A stretch of DNA of 64,000 nucleotides from an uncultured Williamsia sp. (GTDB lineage Bacteria > Actinomycetota > Actinomycetes > Mycobacteriales > Mycobacteriaceae): contig NZ_CANLWM010000001.1 of the NCBI RefSeq assembly GCF_947494875.1, forward strand, positions 434,001 to 498,000. Direction: 5' to 3'. Below the pieces are notes generated by a model that worked only from the letters and a program-made list of their open reading frames with translations, ran no database searches and was not told the DNA's origin. Shown here one piece after another: positions 1 through 8,042 of the stretch. Both the position numbers and the translations under genes were made by a program. The stretch's first letter is position 1, and every line of letters starts with the position of its first letter.

Positions 1-1
1 G

Positions 2-490
2 ATGGCGTTCGGGCTCCTCGCCGTGGTCGCCGTCTCGGCGTGCGGGGGACCGCCCGCCCCGGACTACGCGACCGCACCGGTGGGGTCCGTGTCGATCGCC
101 GCCCTGCCGGCCGAGACACCCATCCCGTGCGACCCGTCGACGGCTGCACCGGGCGAGACGGTGACCCGCGGTCCCGGTGACTACCAGTCGGCGCTGGGGG
201 TGGTGGCTGATTACCACTGGTCGATCATCACCGCCCGCGACGCCGCCCGCGCCAAGCGCGCGATCCGGGAGAACCAGACGATGGGCACGGATCCTCTGAT
301 CAACGCCGCGCTGACCGGCTTCCCCGTCGGGAGCACCTATTGCCTGCGGATGCGGCAGACCGCGCCGGGCACCGTCCTGCTGACGCTGACCACCCGCCCG
401 CCGGGCGGGGGCACCACCAGCTACCCGCTGCGCGCCACCGTCGACGGGCAACCGGGTGACATGAAGATCCGCGGCGAGGTGTCCCAGTGA
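2..490 (+). CDS. Putative lipoprotein, probably 5'-truncated by the window edge
   Basis: Exported protein of unknown function. The visible start is followed by a short hydrophobic stretch and a lipobox ending at Cys14 (V-S-A-C), so it should be cut by signal peptidase II and lipidated at that Cys. The usual positively charged residues before the hydrophobic core are absent, which suggests the true start lies upstream of base 1. The mature part has no domain I recognise; it contains two further Cys that could form a disulfide. Its stop overlaps the GTG start of the next gene (GTGA), so the two are translationally coupled and probably work together at the envelope. Confidence 0.6.
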   Translation: MAFGLLAVVAVSACGGPPAPDYATAPVGSVSIAALPAETPIPCDPSTAAPGETVTRGPGDYQSALGVVADYHWSIITARDAARAKRAIRENQTMGTDPLINAALTGFPVGSTYCLRMRQTAPGTVLLTLTTRPPGGGTTSYPLRATVDGQPGDMKIRGEVSQ

Positions 491-1230
491 GCGATGGACC
501 CGACCGTCCGGACGAACCCGACGACGCGTCCGGCGAGCCGGACCGCCCTGAGCCGCCTCGGGCGTCGTTGCCCGAGCCGCCGTGGTTCGCCATGCGCGAA
601 CCGGAACCGCCACGCGGATCGCCGGAGGCGCCGCCGCTCGCGGCCACGGAGTACCGCTCACCCGAGTCGTGGTCCGCGGGACTCGAGCAGCTGGCCGTCG
701 CCGGACAGCAGCGCGCCCGCACCGGGCGTCGCCGTCGCCCGACGCGGCTCGTCGTCGCGGCCGTCGTGCTCGTGGTGATCGGGGTCGCGGCCGGTGTCAC
801 GGTGTTCTTCAGCTCGAGCGGGGACTCGACCACCGGGCGGGCGCGGGTCCCGTTCTGTGACCCCGGCACCCAGGGCGCGACCACCACCGTCGCCGAGGGC
901 CAGGACCCCACTACCCCCGTCGGGGCGGTCGCGGCGTTCCTGAAGGCCGCGGTCACCGATCGCTCCGTCGCCGGGGCCCGCGCCGCGATGTCGACCGGCG
1001 CGGTCACCCCCTCCACCGATGACCTCCAGCGGTGGATCTCCGCGTTGCCGCCCTCGACCGACGGGTGGTGCGCGAGCGTGACGACCACCGAGTCCACCGC
1101 ACGCCTGCTCGTCGACGTCCGCATCCGCACCGCCGACGGTGTCGGGACCGTCGCCCGACAGGACGCCGTGTACGTGTCCTCCCCCACGCCTGATCGCTGG
1201 ACGATCGATGCCATCGTGGGCGCCACCTAG
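487..1230 (+). CDS. Single-pass membrane protein with proline-rich cytoplasmic tail
   Basis: Unrecognised 247 aa protein. Residues 1-80 are rich in Pro, Glu, Asp and Arg and look disordered. An Arg-rich stop (about 80-87) precedes one transmembrane helix (about 88-108), followed by a mainly extracytoplasmic domain of about 135 residues with two Cys. This layout is common in actinobacterial envelope proteins and resembles the SnoaL/NTF2-like Mce-associated style only loosely. The GTG start overlaps the stop of the preceding lipoprotein gene by four bases, arguing for one operon. No function can be assigned. Confidence 0.6.
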   Translation: MSDGPDRPDEPDDASGEPDRPEPPRASLPEPPWFAMREPEPPRGSPEAPPLAATEYRSPESWSAGLEQLAVAGQQRARTGRRRRPTRLVVAAVVLVVIGVAAGVTVFFSSSGDSTTGRARVPFCDPGTQGATTTVAEGQDPTTPVGAVAAFLKAAVTDRSVAGARAAMSTGAVTPSTDDLQRWISALPPSTDGWCASVTTTESTARLLVDVRIRTADGVGTVARQDAVYVSSPTPDRWTIDAIVGAT

Positions 1231-1260
1231 GATTTGCTGCGACAGATCAGCCCGATATCA

Positions 1261-1273
1261 TTACTCTGAGTAA
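1261..1273. promoter_or_regulatory. Palindrome TTACTC-N-GAGTAA upstream of lon
   Basis: A perfect 6-1-6 inverted repeat followed by CGGC, about 170 bp before lon. A near-identical 16-base sequence (TACTCNGAGTAACGGC) occurs at 44022-44037. It looks like an operator; the protein that binds it is unknown to me. Confidence 0.45.
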
Positions 1274-1378
1274 CGGCCACTCCCCCTTGTGGTCCACCGG
1301 TGGCCCCCGCGTTCCCCACTCCGGGGGCCACCACCGGACCCACGATTCCCGCGATTTCGCTGTGGACGAACACCGGGG

Positions 1379-1397
1379 TTGAGCGGGAACACCTCAA
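1379..1397. promoter_or_regulatory. HAIR-like HspR operator, distal copy
   Basis: TTGAG-N9-CTCAA, the core of the HAIR element (CTTGAGT-N7-ACTCAAG) bound by the heat-shock repressor HspR. It lies 45 bp upstream of the lon ATG. Regulation of lon by HspR is established in Streptomyces; here it is inferred from the site. Confidence 0.7.
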
Positions 1398-1409
1398 GTC
1401 GTGCTCCAG

Positions 1410-1428
1410 TTGAGCCGTTCATGCTCAA
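1410..1428. promoter_or_regulatory. HAIR-like HspR operator, proximal copy
   Basis: A second TTGAG-N9-CTCAA inverted repeat, 31 bp from the first centre to centre (about three helical turns) and ending 13 bp before the lon ATG, next to its ribosome binding site. Confidence 0.7.
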
Positions 1429-1441
1429 CACTGGAGGAACC

Positions 1442-3760
1442 ATGAGCGAACGTCTCCCCGTCCTGTTCCTGACCGACCCGATCGTCCTGCCCGGGATGGT
1501 CGTCCCCCTCGAGTTGGACGACGCCGCACGCGCCGCGGTCGACGCCGCGCAGGCGGCCGGCGGCTCGAACAAACTCCTCGTCGCGCCCCGCCTCGAGGAC
1601 CGCTACCCGTCCCACGGCGTCGTCGCGTCGATCGTGCAGGTCGGACGCCTGGCGAGCGGCGAACCCGCTGCCGTCGTGAAGGGCGAGTCCCGCGCCCACA
1701 TCGGCTCCGGGACCACCGGCCCCGGTGCTGCGCTGTGGGTCGAGGTCGACCTCGTCGAGGAGGGACCCGTCACCGCCGAGACCCGCGAGCTCGCAGCCGA
1801 GTACAAGAAGCTCGTGCTGGCGATCCTGCAGCGTCGCGAGGCCTGGCAGGTCATCGACTCGGTCAACCGCCTGACTGAGCCGTCGGCCCTCGCCGACACG
1901 GCCGGCTACGCGTCGTACCTGTCCGACGTGCAGAAGCGTCAGCTGCTGGAGACGCCCGACGTCGCCGACCGGCTGCGCTCCCTCATCGGATGGACGACCG
2001 ACCACCTCGCCGAGGTGGAGGTCAACGACAAGATCGCCGACGACGTCCGTGACGGGATGGAGAAGCAGCAGAAGGAGTTCCTGCTCCGCCAGCAGCTCGC
2101 GGCCATCCGCAAGGAGCTCGGCGAGGGTGAGCCCGAGGGCTCGGACGACTACCGCGCCCGCGTCGAGGCGGCCGACCTCCCCGACGCCGTTCGCACCGCG
2201 GCGCTGCGCGAGGTCGACAAGCTCGAGCGCGCGAGCGATCAGAGCCCGGAGACCGGCTGGATCCGTACCTGGCTCGACACCGTCCTCGACCTGCCGTGGT
2301 CGGTGACGACCACCGACTCGACCGACATCGTCGAGGCACGTCGCATCCTCGACGCCGATCACCACGGGTTGTCGGACGTGAAGGACCGCATCGTCGAGTA
2401 CCTCGCCGTGCGGGCCCGTCGTGCCGAGCGCGGCCTGCAGGTGGTCGGCGGTCGCGGGTCGGGTGCCGTGTTGGCCCTCGCCGGTCCTCCCGGGGTCGGC
2501 AAGACGTCGCTCGGCGAGAGCGTCGCGAAGGCGTTGGGCCGCAACTTCGTCCGTGTCGCGCTCGGCGGCGTCCGCGACGAGGCGGAGATCCGCGGACACC
2601 GGCGCACCTACGTCGGCGCCCTGCCCGGCCGCATCGTGCGGGCCATCAACGAGGCCGGTTCGATGAACCCCGTCGTCCTCCTCGACGAGGTCGACAAGGT
2701 GGGGTCGGACTTCCGTGGTGACCCCGCCGCGGCCCTGCTCGAGGTGCTCGACCCGGCGCAGAACCACACGTTCCGCGACCACTACCTCGATCTCGACCTC
2801 GACCTGTCCGACGTCGTGTTCCTCGCGACCGCCAATGTGGTGGAACAGATCCCGGGTCCGCTGCTGGACCGCATGGAGCTGATCACCATCGACGGGTACA
2901 CGGAGGACGACAAGGTGGCCATCGCCCGCGACCACCTGCTGCCCCGCCAGCGGGAGCGCGCGGCGCTGACCGAGGACGAGGTCGTCATCACCGACGACGC
3001 CCTGCGTGAGATCGCCGCCAACCACACCCGGGAGCCGGGTGTGCGGCAGTTCGAGCGCTTCCTCGCGACGGCGTTGCGCAAGGCCGCGACGCGCCTGGCC
3101 GACGGGTCGACGGGGTCGGTGACGGTCGGCGTCGACAACCTGACCGATTTCATCGGCAAGCCGCGCTTCACCCCGGACTCCGACGAGCGGACAGCAGTGC
3201 CCGGCGTCGCGACGGGTCTGGCGGTGACCGGCATGGGTGGTGACGTGCTGTACATCGAGGCCACCGCCACCGACGGCAGGCCCGGACTGAACCTGACCGG
3301 TCAGCTCGGTGACGTGATGAAGGAGTCGGCGCAGATCGCGCTCTCGTACGTGCGCTCGCACGCGGCGGAGCTCGGCGTCGACCCGGCATCGCTGGAGAAG
3401 GGCATCCACGTGCACGTCCCCGCGGGCGCGATTCCCAAGGACGGTCCGTCTGCCGGCGTCACGATGGTCACCGCGTTGGTGTCCATGGCGACCGGTCGCC
3501 GGGTCCGCGCGGATGTGGGGATGACCGGCGAGGTCACGCTGAACGGTCGGGTCCTGCCCATCGGTGGGGTGAAGCAGAAGCTGCTCGCCGCCCAGCGGGC
3601 CGGGTTGTCGACGGTGTTCGTGCCGCATCGCAACGCACCGGATCTGGACGACGTCCCGGCCGAGGTCCTCGAGGCACTCGACGTGCGTCCGATGACCGAC
3701 GTCGCCGACATCGTCGCCGTCGCACTGGAGGAGGCGCCGGCGGTCACCGCGGCTGCGTGA
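1442..3760 (+). CDS. lon: ATP-dependent protease La (Lon)
   Basis: Cytosolic AAA+ serine protease that degrades misfolded and regulatory proteins; 772 aa, normal for the family. Order of domains: N-terminal substrate-binding domain (about 6-200), coiled-coil region, AAA+ module with Walker A GPPGVGKT (about 349-356) and Walker B (VVLLDEVDK), then the peptidase domain with catalytic Ser670 in KDGPSAG and the Lys of the GGVKQK segment. The ATG at 1442 is chosen over upstream in-frame starts because a clear ribosome binding site (GGAGGAA) sits just before it and the protein then begins at the conserved LPVLFLTDPIVLPGM segment. Two HAIR-type inverted repeats upstream predict HspR repression and heat-shock induction. 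The gene stands alone. Confidence 0.96.
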   Translation: MSERLPVLFLTDPIVLPGMVVPLELDDAARAAVDAAQAAGGSNKLLVAPRLEDRYPSHGVVASIVQVGRLASGEPAAVVKGESRAHIGSGTTGPGAALWVEVDLVEEGPVTAETRELAAEYKKLVLAILQRREAWQVIDSVNRLTEPSALADTAGYASYLSDVQKRQLLETPDVADRLRSLIGWTTDHLAEVEVNDKIADDVRDGMEKQQKEFLLRQQLAAIRKELGEGEPEGSDDYRARVEAADLPDAVRTAALREVDKLERASDQSPETGWIRTWLDTVLDLPWSVTTTDSTDIVEARRILDADHHGLSDVKDRIVEYLAVRARRAERGLQVVGGRGSGAVLALAGPPGVGKTSLGESVAKALGRNFVRVALGGVRDEAEIRGHRRTYVGALPGRIVRAINEAGSMNPVVLLDEVDKVGSDFRGDPAAALLEVLDPAQNHTFRDHYLDLDLDLSDVVFLATANVVEQIPGPLLDRMELITIDGYTEDDKVAIARDHLLPRQRERAALTEDEVVITDDALREIAANHTREPGVRQFERFLATALRKAATRLADGSTGSVTVGVDNLTDFIGKPRFTPDSDERTAVPGVATGLAVTGMGGDVLYIEATATDGRPGLNLTGQLGDVMKESAQIALSYVRSHAAELGVDPASLEKGIHVHVPAGAIPKDGPSAGVTMVTALVSMATGRRVRADVGMTGEVTLNGRVLPIGGVKQKLLAAQRAGLSTVFVPHRNAPDLDDVPAEVLEALDVRPMTDVADIVAVALEEAPAVTAAA

Positions 3761-3768
3761 TCGGTCGG

Positions 3769-4395
3769 TCACAGCACGCGCGAGTCCCCGCGCCAGGCGT
3801 TCATCCCGTCGCGGACCGCGATCGCCGCGATGACGAGTCCGGCGATCGGATCTGCCCACGACCACCCGAACAGGCTGTTGACGACCAGTCCCGCCAGCAC
3901 GACGGCGGAGAGGTAGGTGCAGAGCAGGGTCTGCTTCGAGTCGGCCACCGCCGACGCCGAGCCCAGCTCGCGGCCGGCCCGGCGCTGTGCGTGGGAGAGC
4001 ACCGGCATGATCACCAGACTGAGGGCCGTCAGGACGATCCCGACCACCGAGTGCCGGGTATCGGCCGCACCGAGGAGCCCGCGGACGGCATCGACGGTGA
4101 CATAGGCGGCCAGGGCGAAGAACGACACCGCGATGATGCGCAGCGCGACCTTCTCCCTCGCCTCGGGATCCCGACCGGCGAACTGCCACGCCACCGCGGC
4201 GGCAGAGGACACCTCGATCACCGAATCCAGTCCGAAGCCGATGAGCGCCGTCGACGACACACGCGTGCCCTCGACGAGTGCGACGACGGCCTCGATCACG
4301 TTGTAGGTGATGGTGATCGCGACGAACCACCGGATCCGCCGCGACAACACCGCCCGCCGGACCGGCGATGCCTCCGTCTCGACACCGGTCGCCAT
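3769..4395 (-). CDS. Cation diffusion facilitator-type transporter
   Basis: Short (208 aa) multi-spanning protein with about six hydrophobic helices and no cytoplasmic C-terminal domain. The segment FGLDSVIEV in helix 2 and ADSKQT in helix 5 occupy the places where CDF exporters bind Zn, Cd or Co. Probably exports a divalent metal from the cytosol. The ATG overlaps the stop of the CmtR-like regulator gene by one base (TGATG), so the two form a sensor-exporter operon under the operator at 4740-4761. The metal is not certain; the regulator type points to Cd/Pb, possibly Zn. Confidence 0.82.
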   Translation of the reverse strand: MATGVETEASPVRRAVLSRRIRWFVAITITYNVIEAVVALVEGTRVSSTALIGFGLDSVIEVSSAAAVAWQFAGRDPEAREKVALRIIAVSFFALAAYVTVDAVRGLLGAADTRHSVVGIVLTALSLVIMPVLSHAQRRAGRELGSASAVADSKQTLLCTYLSAVVLAGLVVNSLFGWSWADPIAGLVIAAIAVRDGMNAWRGDSRVL

Positions 4396-4730
4396 CAGCA
4401 GCACCCGTGCGCGTCGGCGTCGGCGTCGGAGCAGCACGCCGGATCGACGGCGAGGACGACGCCGGCCACGTCGTACAGGGCGCGGCCTATTCGGGCGTCG
4501 GCCAGCTCGTAGCGCGTACGCCGGCCCTCCGGCGTCGCGACCACAAGGCCACAGCCGCGCAGGCACGCGAGGTGGTTCGACAGGATCTGGCGCGACACCC
4601 CGATCTCGACCGCCAGATCCGACGGATAGCCCGGCGCGTCCGCGAGCCGCATCAGGATCTGGGTGCGGGTGGCGTCGGACAGCGCCTGTCCGAGCCGGAC
4701 CAGGACCTCGTGGCGCACAGCGGTCGTCAT
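4395..4730 (-). CDS. ArsR/SmtB-family metal sensor, CmtR-like
   Basis: 111 aa winged-helix repressor. The recognition region (SRQILSNHLACLRGCGLV) closely resembles M. tuberculosis CmtR, whose Cd/Pb ligands are the two Cys spaced as C-LRG-C plus a C-terminal Cys. Both Cys are present here and the tail is unusually Cys-rich, with a CC pair, an Asp/Ala/His stretch and a final CC, giving spare ligands. The ATG at 4730 is chosen because the family begins just before the first helix and because the operator-like palindrome 4740-4761 lies directly upstream. It should repress itself and the downstream exporter, and release DNA on binding metal. Confidence 0.88.
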   Translation of the reverse strand: MTTAVRHEVLVRLGQALSDATRTQILMRLADAPGYPSDLAVEIGVSRQILSNHLACLRGCGLVVATPEGRRTRYELADARIGRALYDVAGVVLAVDPACCSDADADAHGCC

Positions 4731-4739
4731 GCTCGGTGA

Positions 4740-4761
4740 CGATACAGAACACGCTGTATCG
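4740..4761. promoter_or_regulatory. Operator-like perfect inverted repeat of the cmtR-like gene
   Basis: CGATACAG-AACACG-CTGTATCG, an 8-6-8 perfect inverted repeat that starts 10 bases upstream of the regulator start codon. The position and symmetry suit a dimeric ArsR-family autorepressor. Confidence 0.75.
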
Positions 4762-4794
4762 ACGGGCCCGGTCGGGAGCGGTGATGACGGGCAG

Positions 4795-5790
4795 TCAGGC
4801 GCCGCAGACGCCGGACATCTGGTCGGCCTCCCTGCACCAGTAGGTCGTCGGCGCATCGGAGAAGACGAGAACGCGCGCTCCCTCTGCGGAGGTCAGCGAT
4901 CCGATCCAGGTCTCGCCGGCTGAGATGCCACCGGCTCCGTCACCGAAGCGTTGCGTCTCGGTCGTGAACACGAGCCGAAACGACGATTCGGTCGGGCGCC
5001 ACGTCGCATCCCACGTCGAGCCGTTGGAGGCACCGCTTGCGAGCTTGACCGTTGCGGTTCCGTCGGGCTGCAGATCGATCAGGCGGCCATGTCCCACCCA
5101 CTCCCCCGTGAAGTCCACGGACGCGGCCGTCGGAGTGGGCATCTGAGCGCTCGTCCCGACCGGCGTGTACCGCCAGACGTAGCCGGAGTCGGAGAAGGTG
5201 AAACCCTTGCCGGTTGTCTTGTCGCCGCAGGAGACACCGGCCGTGCTCGTGTTGCAGGCGAATCCGTCGGCGCCGAGTTGCCGTCCGTAGGGCAGCACCG
5301 GCGTCTGCTCGAGCGGGAATCGCCAGAAGTCCGCCTGCCCCCGATATGTGAACTGCGCATCGCGGCCCTTCTGGATCCAGATCGCGTTCGGCCGAGATGT
5401 CGTCCCCACGGGGTTGGGCACGGCGGCCGGCTCGCCCGGGACCCCGATCGAGGGACCCGTGTTCGTGCTGGGTTGGCACCCGGCGGCAGCGAGCGTCGGC
5501 AGGATCGCACAGCGCCATTTGCCGCTCGGGGTGATGAAGTACCACCCACGCGAGCCCTCGGACTCCGCGAGATAGGTGTCTGCCGACACCGACGGGGTAA
5601 TCGAGGGCGCAGCACTGGCGGTGGGTGACGCCGTCGCGCCACTCGACTGTCCGGCCCCGGTCGTCGTCACCGGTTGAGCCTCGGTCGCGCGCTCGCCACT
5701 GTCACCACCGCAAGCTGACAGTGCGGTGATGCCGGCGATCGCGCAGACGAGGCCGGCCACACATCGGACGCGCACTCCGTTTCGAGCCAT
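4795..5790 (-). CDS. Putative lipoprotein of unknown function
   Basis: 331 aa. A basic N-terminus (MARNGVRVR), a hydrophobic stretch and the lipobox L-S-A-C predict export and lipid attachment. A Ser/Thr/Ala-rich spacer (about 30-70) leads to a globular region with several Cys and an FTGEWVGHGRLIDL segment that looks like a beta-rich fold. The ATG at 5790 is preferred to the one at 5826 because it gives a standard signal peptide. The gene is divergent from the hydrolase gene at 5871, with 80 bp between them. No family assigned. Confidence 0.7.
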   Translation of the reverse strand: MARNGVRVRCVAGLVCAIAGITALSACGGDSGERATEAQPVTTTGAGQSSGATASPTASAAPSITPSVSADTYLAESEGSRGWYFITPSGKWRCAILPTLAAAGCQPSTNTGPSIGVPGEPAAVPNPVGTTSRPNAIWIQKGRDAQFTYRGQADFWRFPLEQTPVLPYGRQLGADGFACNTSTAGVSCGDKTTGKGFTFSDSGYVWRYTPVGTSAQMPTPTAASVDFTGEWVGHGRLIDLQPDGTATVKLASGASNGSTWDATWRPTESSFRLVFTTETQRFGDGAGGISAGETWIGSLTSAEGARVLVFSDAPTTYWCREADQMSGVCGA

Positions 5791-5870
5791 CTGACGATCG
5801 TCGGGTCCCGGTGACGCGCGGTCCATCCTCCGAACGGAGCACAGCGGCGGCCGGACCTACACTGACCTGC

Positions 5871-6986
5871 ATGGTGATGGCGGATCGTCCCGAGGTCGAG
5901 ACCGCGTCGGCGCCGGTGACGGCGCTCGCGATGGTCGGGTTGGCCGAGAGCATGCTGAACGGCCTCGCGCGGGTGCCGTTCCGGAAGTTCTGGCAGGGCC
6001 CGGGCGGACTCCTCGACAACATCGGGCAGTCGGTGACGCGGCAGACGATCCGCTCGTTCATGGGCTACGCGATGGCGCTGCCGATCGAGGAGTTCCGGTC
6101 GATGGAGAAGATCCTCGACGACATCTGTCGGGTGGTGATGCCGCCGTTCATCAGCCTCACCGACAGTGTCGAGATCACCGACGACACCGTCGGCGGTATC
6201 GAGGGCATCTGGTGCCGCGCGAAGGCCAGCTCCGACGACTACGTCGAGCAGGTCACCGACAAGGAGACCATCACCGCGACCGTTCTGTACCTGCACGGCG
6301 GCGGTTACATCGGCACGTCGCCGATCATGTACTCCGCCTTCGCCGCATCGCTGGTCAACATCACCGGCTACGAGGTGTTCATCGCCGACTACCGGATGGC
6401 GCCGGAGTTCCCGTTCCCCGCCGGCGTGCACGACGCCGCCGACGTCTACCGCGGGCTGCTCGAGCGGGGCGTCGACCCCGACCACCTCGTCGTCGCCGGC
6501 GACTCGGGTGGTGGCGGTCTCGCGACGTCGCTGGTCTCGTACCTGCACGACCACGATCTGCCGAGACCTGCTGCGGTGATGCTCTTCTCACCCGAGGTGG
6601 ACCTCGACCTCAACCATCCGTCGATCACCGCGAACGCGCAGCTCGACATCCTCCCGTGGAACGTGCCGGTCAGCCCGTACCTGCAGGGCGTCCAGCCGAA
6701 CGACGAACGCGTGTCGGCGATCTACGCCAAGCCGGACCCGACCTGGTTCCCGCCGACCTTCGTCTGCTGGGGCGCCGACGAGATGTTCCGCGACGGCATC
6801 CGGAAGTTCTCCGAGGGTCTGTCCGCCGCCGGCGTGACCGTCTACGCGATGGAGGAGAAGGGCATGTTCCACGTCTTCCCGATCCTCATGCCCTGGGCGG
6901 AGTCGTCGCGTCGTGTGTTCCGGGCCCTGCGCGAGTTGTCGCACCGCCACGTCGAATCCGATCCTGCCGCCATCGCCACGCACTGA
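5871..6986 (+). CDS. Alpha/beta hydrolase, hormone-sensitive-lipase family
   Basis: 371 aa esterase/lipase-type enzyme. The oxyanion-hole motif HGGG is at about residue 141 and the nucleophile elbow GDSGGG at about 210-215. A probable acid Asp (CWGADEMFRDG, about 301) and His (MFHVFPIL, about 335) complete the triad. The family hydrolyses short to medium acyl esters in the cytosol. An extended N-terminal cap (about 1-110) precedes the core, as in mycobacterial Lip proteins. ATG codons at 5871 and 5877 are both possible. The next gene starts 18 bases downstream, so they may be cotranscribed. Confidence 0.88.
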   Translation: MVMADRPEVETASAPVTALAMVGLAESMLNGLARVPFRKFWQGPGGLLDNIGQSVTRQTIRSFMGYAMALPIEEFRSMEKILDDICRVVMPPFISLTDSVEITDDTVGGIEGIWCRAKASSDDYVEQVTDKETITATVLYLHGGGYIGTSPIMYSAFAASLVNITGYEVFIADYRMAPEFPFPAGVHDAADVYRGLLERGVDPDHLVVAGDSGGGGLATSLVSYLHDHDLPRPAAVMLFSPEVDLDLNHPSITANAQLDILPWNVPVSPYLQGVQPNDERVSAIYAKPDPTWFPPTFVCWGADEMFRDGIRKFSEGLSAAGVTVYAMEEKGMFHVFPILMPWAESSRRVFRALRELSHRHVESDPAAIATH

Positions 6987-7004
6987 GACCCCAGCCCGAG
7001 ATCG

Positions 7005-7340
7005 ATGCCGTACGACGAGGCACTGGCCGACCGCATCCGCGATGCGATGGAGACCGAGCCGCACCTCACCGAGAAGCGGATGTTCGGCGGGCTCGCGTTC
7101 CTCGTCGACGGCCACATGGCCGTCGTCATCCTGAGCAAGCAGCAGGGACTCATGATCCGCGTCGACCCCGACGAGGCCGACGCGCTCCTCGCCCGCGAGC
7201 ACGTCAACCCGATGATCATGTCCGGCAGGCCCGCTCGCGGATGGCTCCGCATCGATCCACCCGGCTTCGCCGACGATGATGCCCTCGGCGACTGGGTCGA
7301 CCGCGCAGCCGCATTCGTCCTCACCTTGCCGACCAAGTAA
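7005..7340 (+). CDS. TfoX N-terminal domain family protein
   Basis: 111 aa protein matching the TfoX_N domain family over its whole length (KRMFGGLAFLVDGHM, followed by a basic and acidic segment and GWLRIDPPGF). Despite the name, stand-alone actinobacterial members have no known role in competence and the function is open. It follows the hydrolase gene closely (18 bp) and precedes a drop in GC content. Confidence 0.82.
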   Translation: MPYDEALADRIRDAMETEPHLTEKRMFGGLAFLVDGHMAVVILSKQQGLMIRVDPDEADALLAREHVNPMIMSGRPARGWLRIDPPGFADDDALGDWVDRAAAFVLTLPTK

Positions 7341-7482
7341 TGCCTACCACGCCTGAATAGCTCGCCGTTTTTTGCTCCTGTGACGCCTCGGAATCCGCCG
7401 ATAGGAAGAGACGCCTGCACTAGGATTCGGTCCGATGTACAACGGTATTGGTTCCAGCTGAGCAAGGGTGGTCCTGACAATC

Positions 7483-7992
7483 ATGGACGAACAGCCGAGA
7501 TCTTTAGGGCTCGAGAAGCGGGGGAAGGTGTCCAGGAAGGTTGCTGCGTTTTTCAGCGCCGCGACACTGCTCCTCGGACTCGCCATTGGAGCTGGGGTCA
7601 CCTACGCCATTATGCAAACCGACGCAACTGACACTTCGACGGCAGCCGCAAGCGCGACAACAACTGACGCACCCGCCACCACCAGGACGTCCTCTGCACC
7701 TGTGATTCCGAAGCCGTCGGATTTCGTCATCGGAATCAATGTCACCGGCCAGCAATGCTTCGGCTCGGCTGGGTGTAATTACCGCTTCAGGATAAATCCG
7801 CAATACGTCGGCTTGACGCCACTTCCGGATACATTGACGGTGGTCTACAAGGTAAGCGGCGGAGACGAAGATCAGATCGCAAACTTCACGATCAAAAGTG
7901 ATGGAACAGCAACAATTGATAGTGAAAGCTTGGTACAAGGCCCAGCCGGAGCGCAACTGACCGCAGTAGCTACGCAGGTCCTCGAGGGTTGA
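7483..7992 (+). CDS. Membrane-anchored hypothetical protein in a lower-GC segment
   Basis: 169 aa if started at the ATG at 7483. A basic N-terminus (about 1-24) is followed by one transmembrane helix (AAFFSAATLLLGLAIGAGV), a Thr/Ala/Ser-rich linker (about 45-75) and an extracytoplasmic domain of about 90 residues with two Cys spaced C-FGSAG-C, likely a disulfide loop. Similar small domains occur in Rhodococcus and Gordonia envelope proteins of unknown role. GC content and codon use (ATA, TTG, AAA, AGT) differ clearly from both neighbours, suggesting recent acquisition or weak codon selection. No function assigned. Confidence 0.65.
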   Translation: MDEQPRSLGLEKRGKVSRKVAAFFSAATLLLGLAIGAGVTYAIMQTDATDTSTAAASATTTDAPATTRTSSAPVIPKPSDFVIGINVTGQQCFGSAGCNYRFRINPQYVGLTPLPDTLTVVYKVSGGDEDQIANFTIKSDGTATIDSESLVQGPAGAQLTAVATQVLEG

Positions 7993-8042
7993 AGCCAAAC
8001 ATGTGATTCCTACGCTCATCAAATGTCCGCATGCCGCAACAG

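Noticed and set aside
1394-4330. 978-codon open frame antisense to lon, and similar long antisense frames at 7504-10719, 12395-15034, 30055-31581 and 49235-51823
   Set aside because: Compositional shadows of high-GC genes: their predicted proteins are Arg/Gly/Val/His-rich without domains, and the opposite strand encodes clear families.
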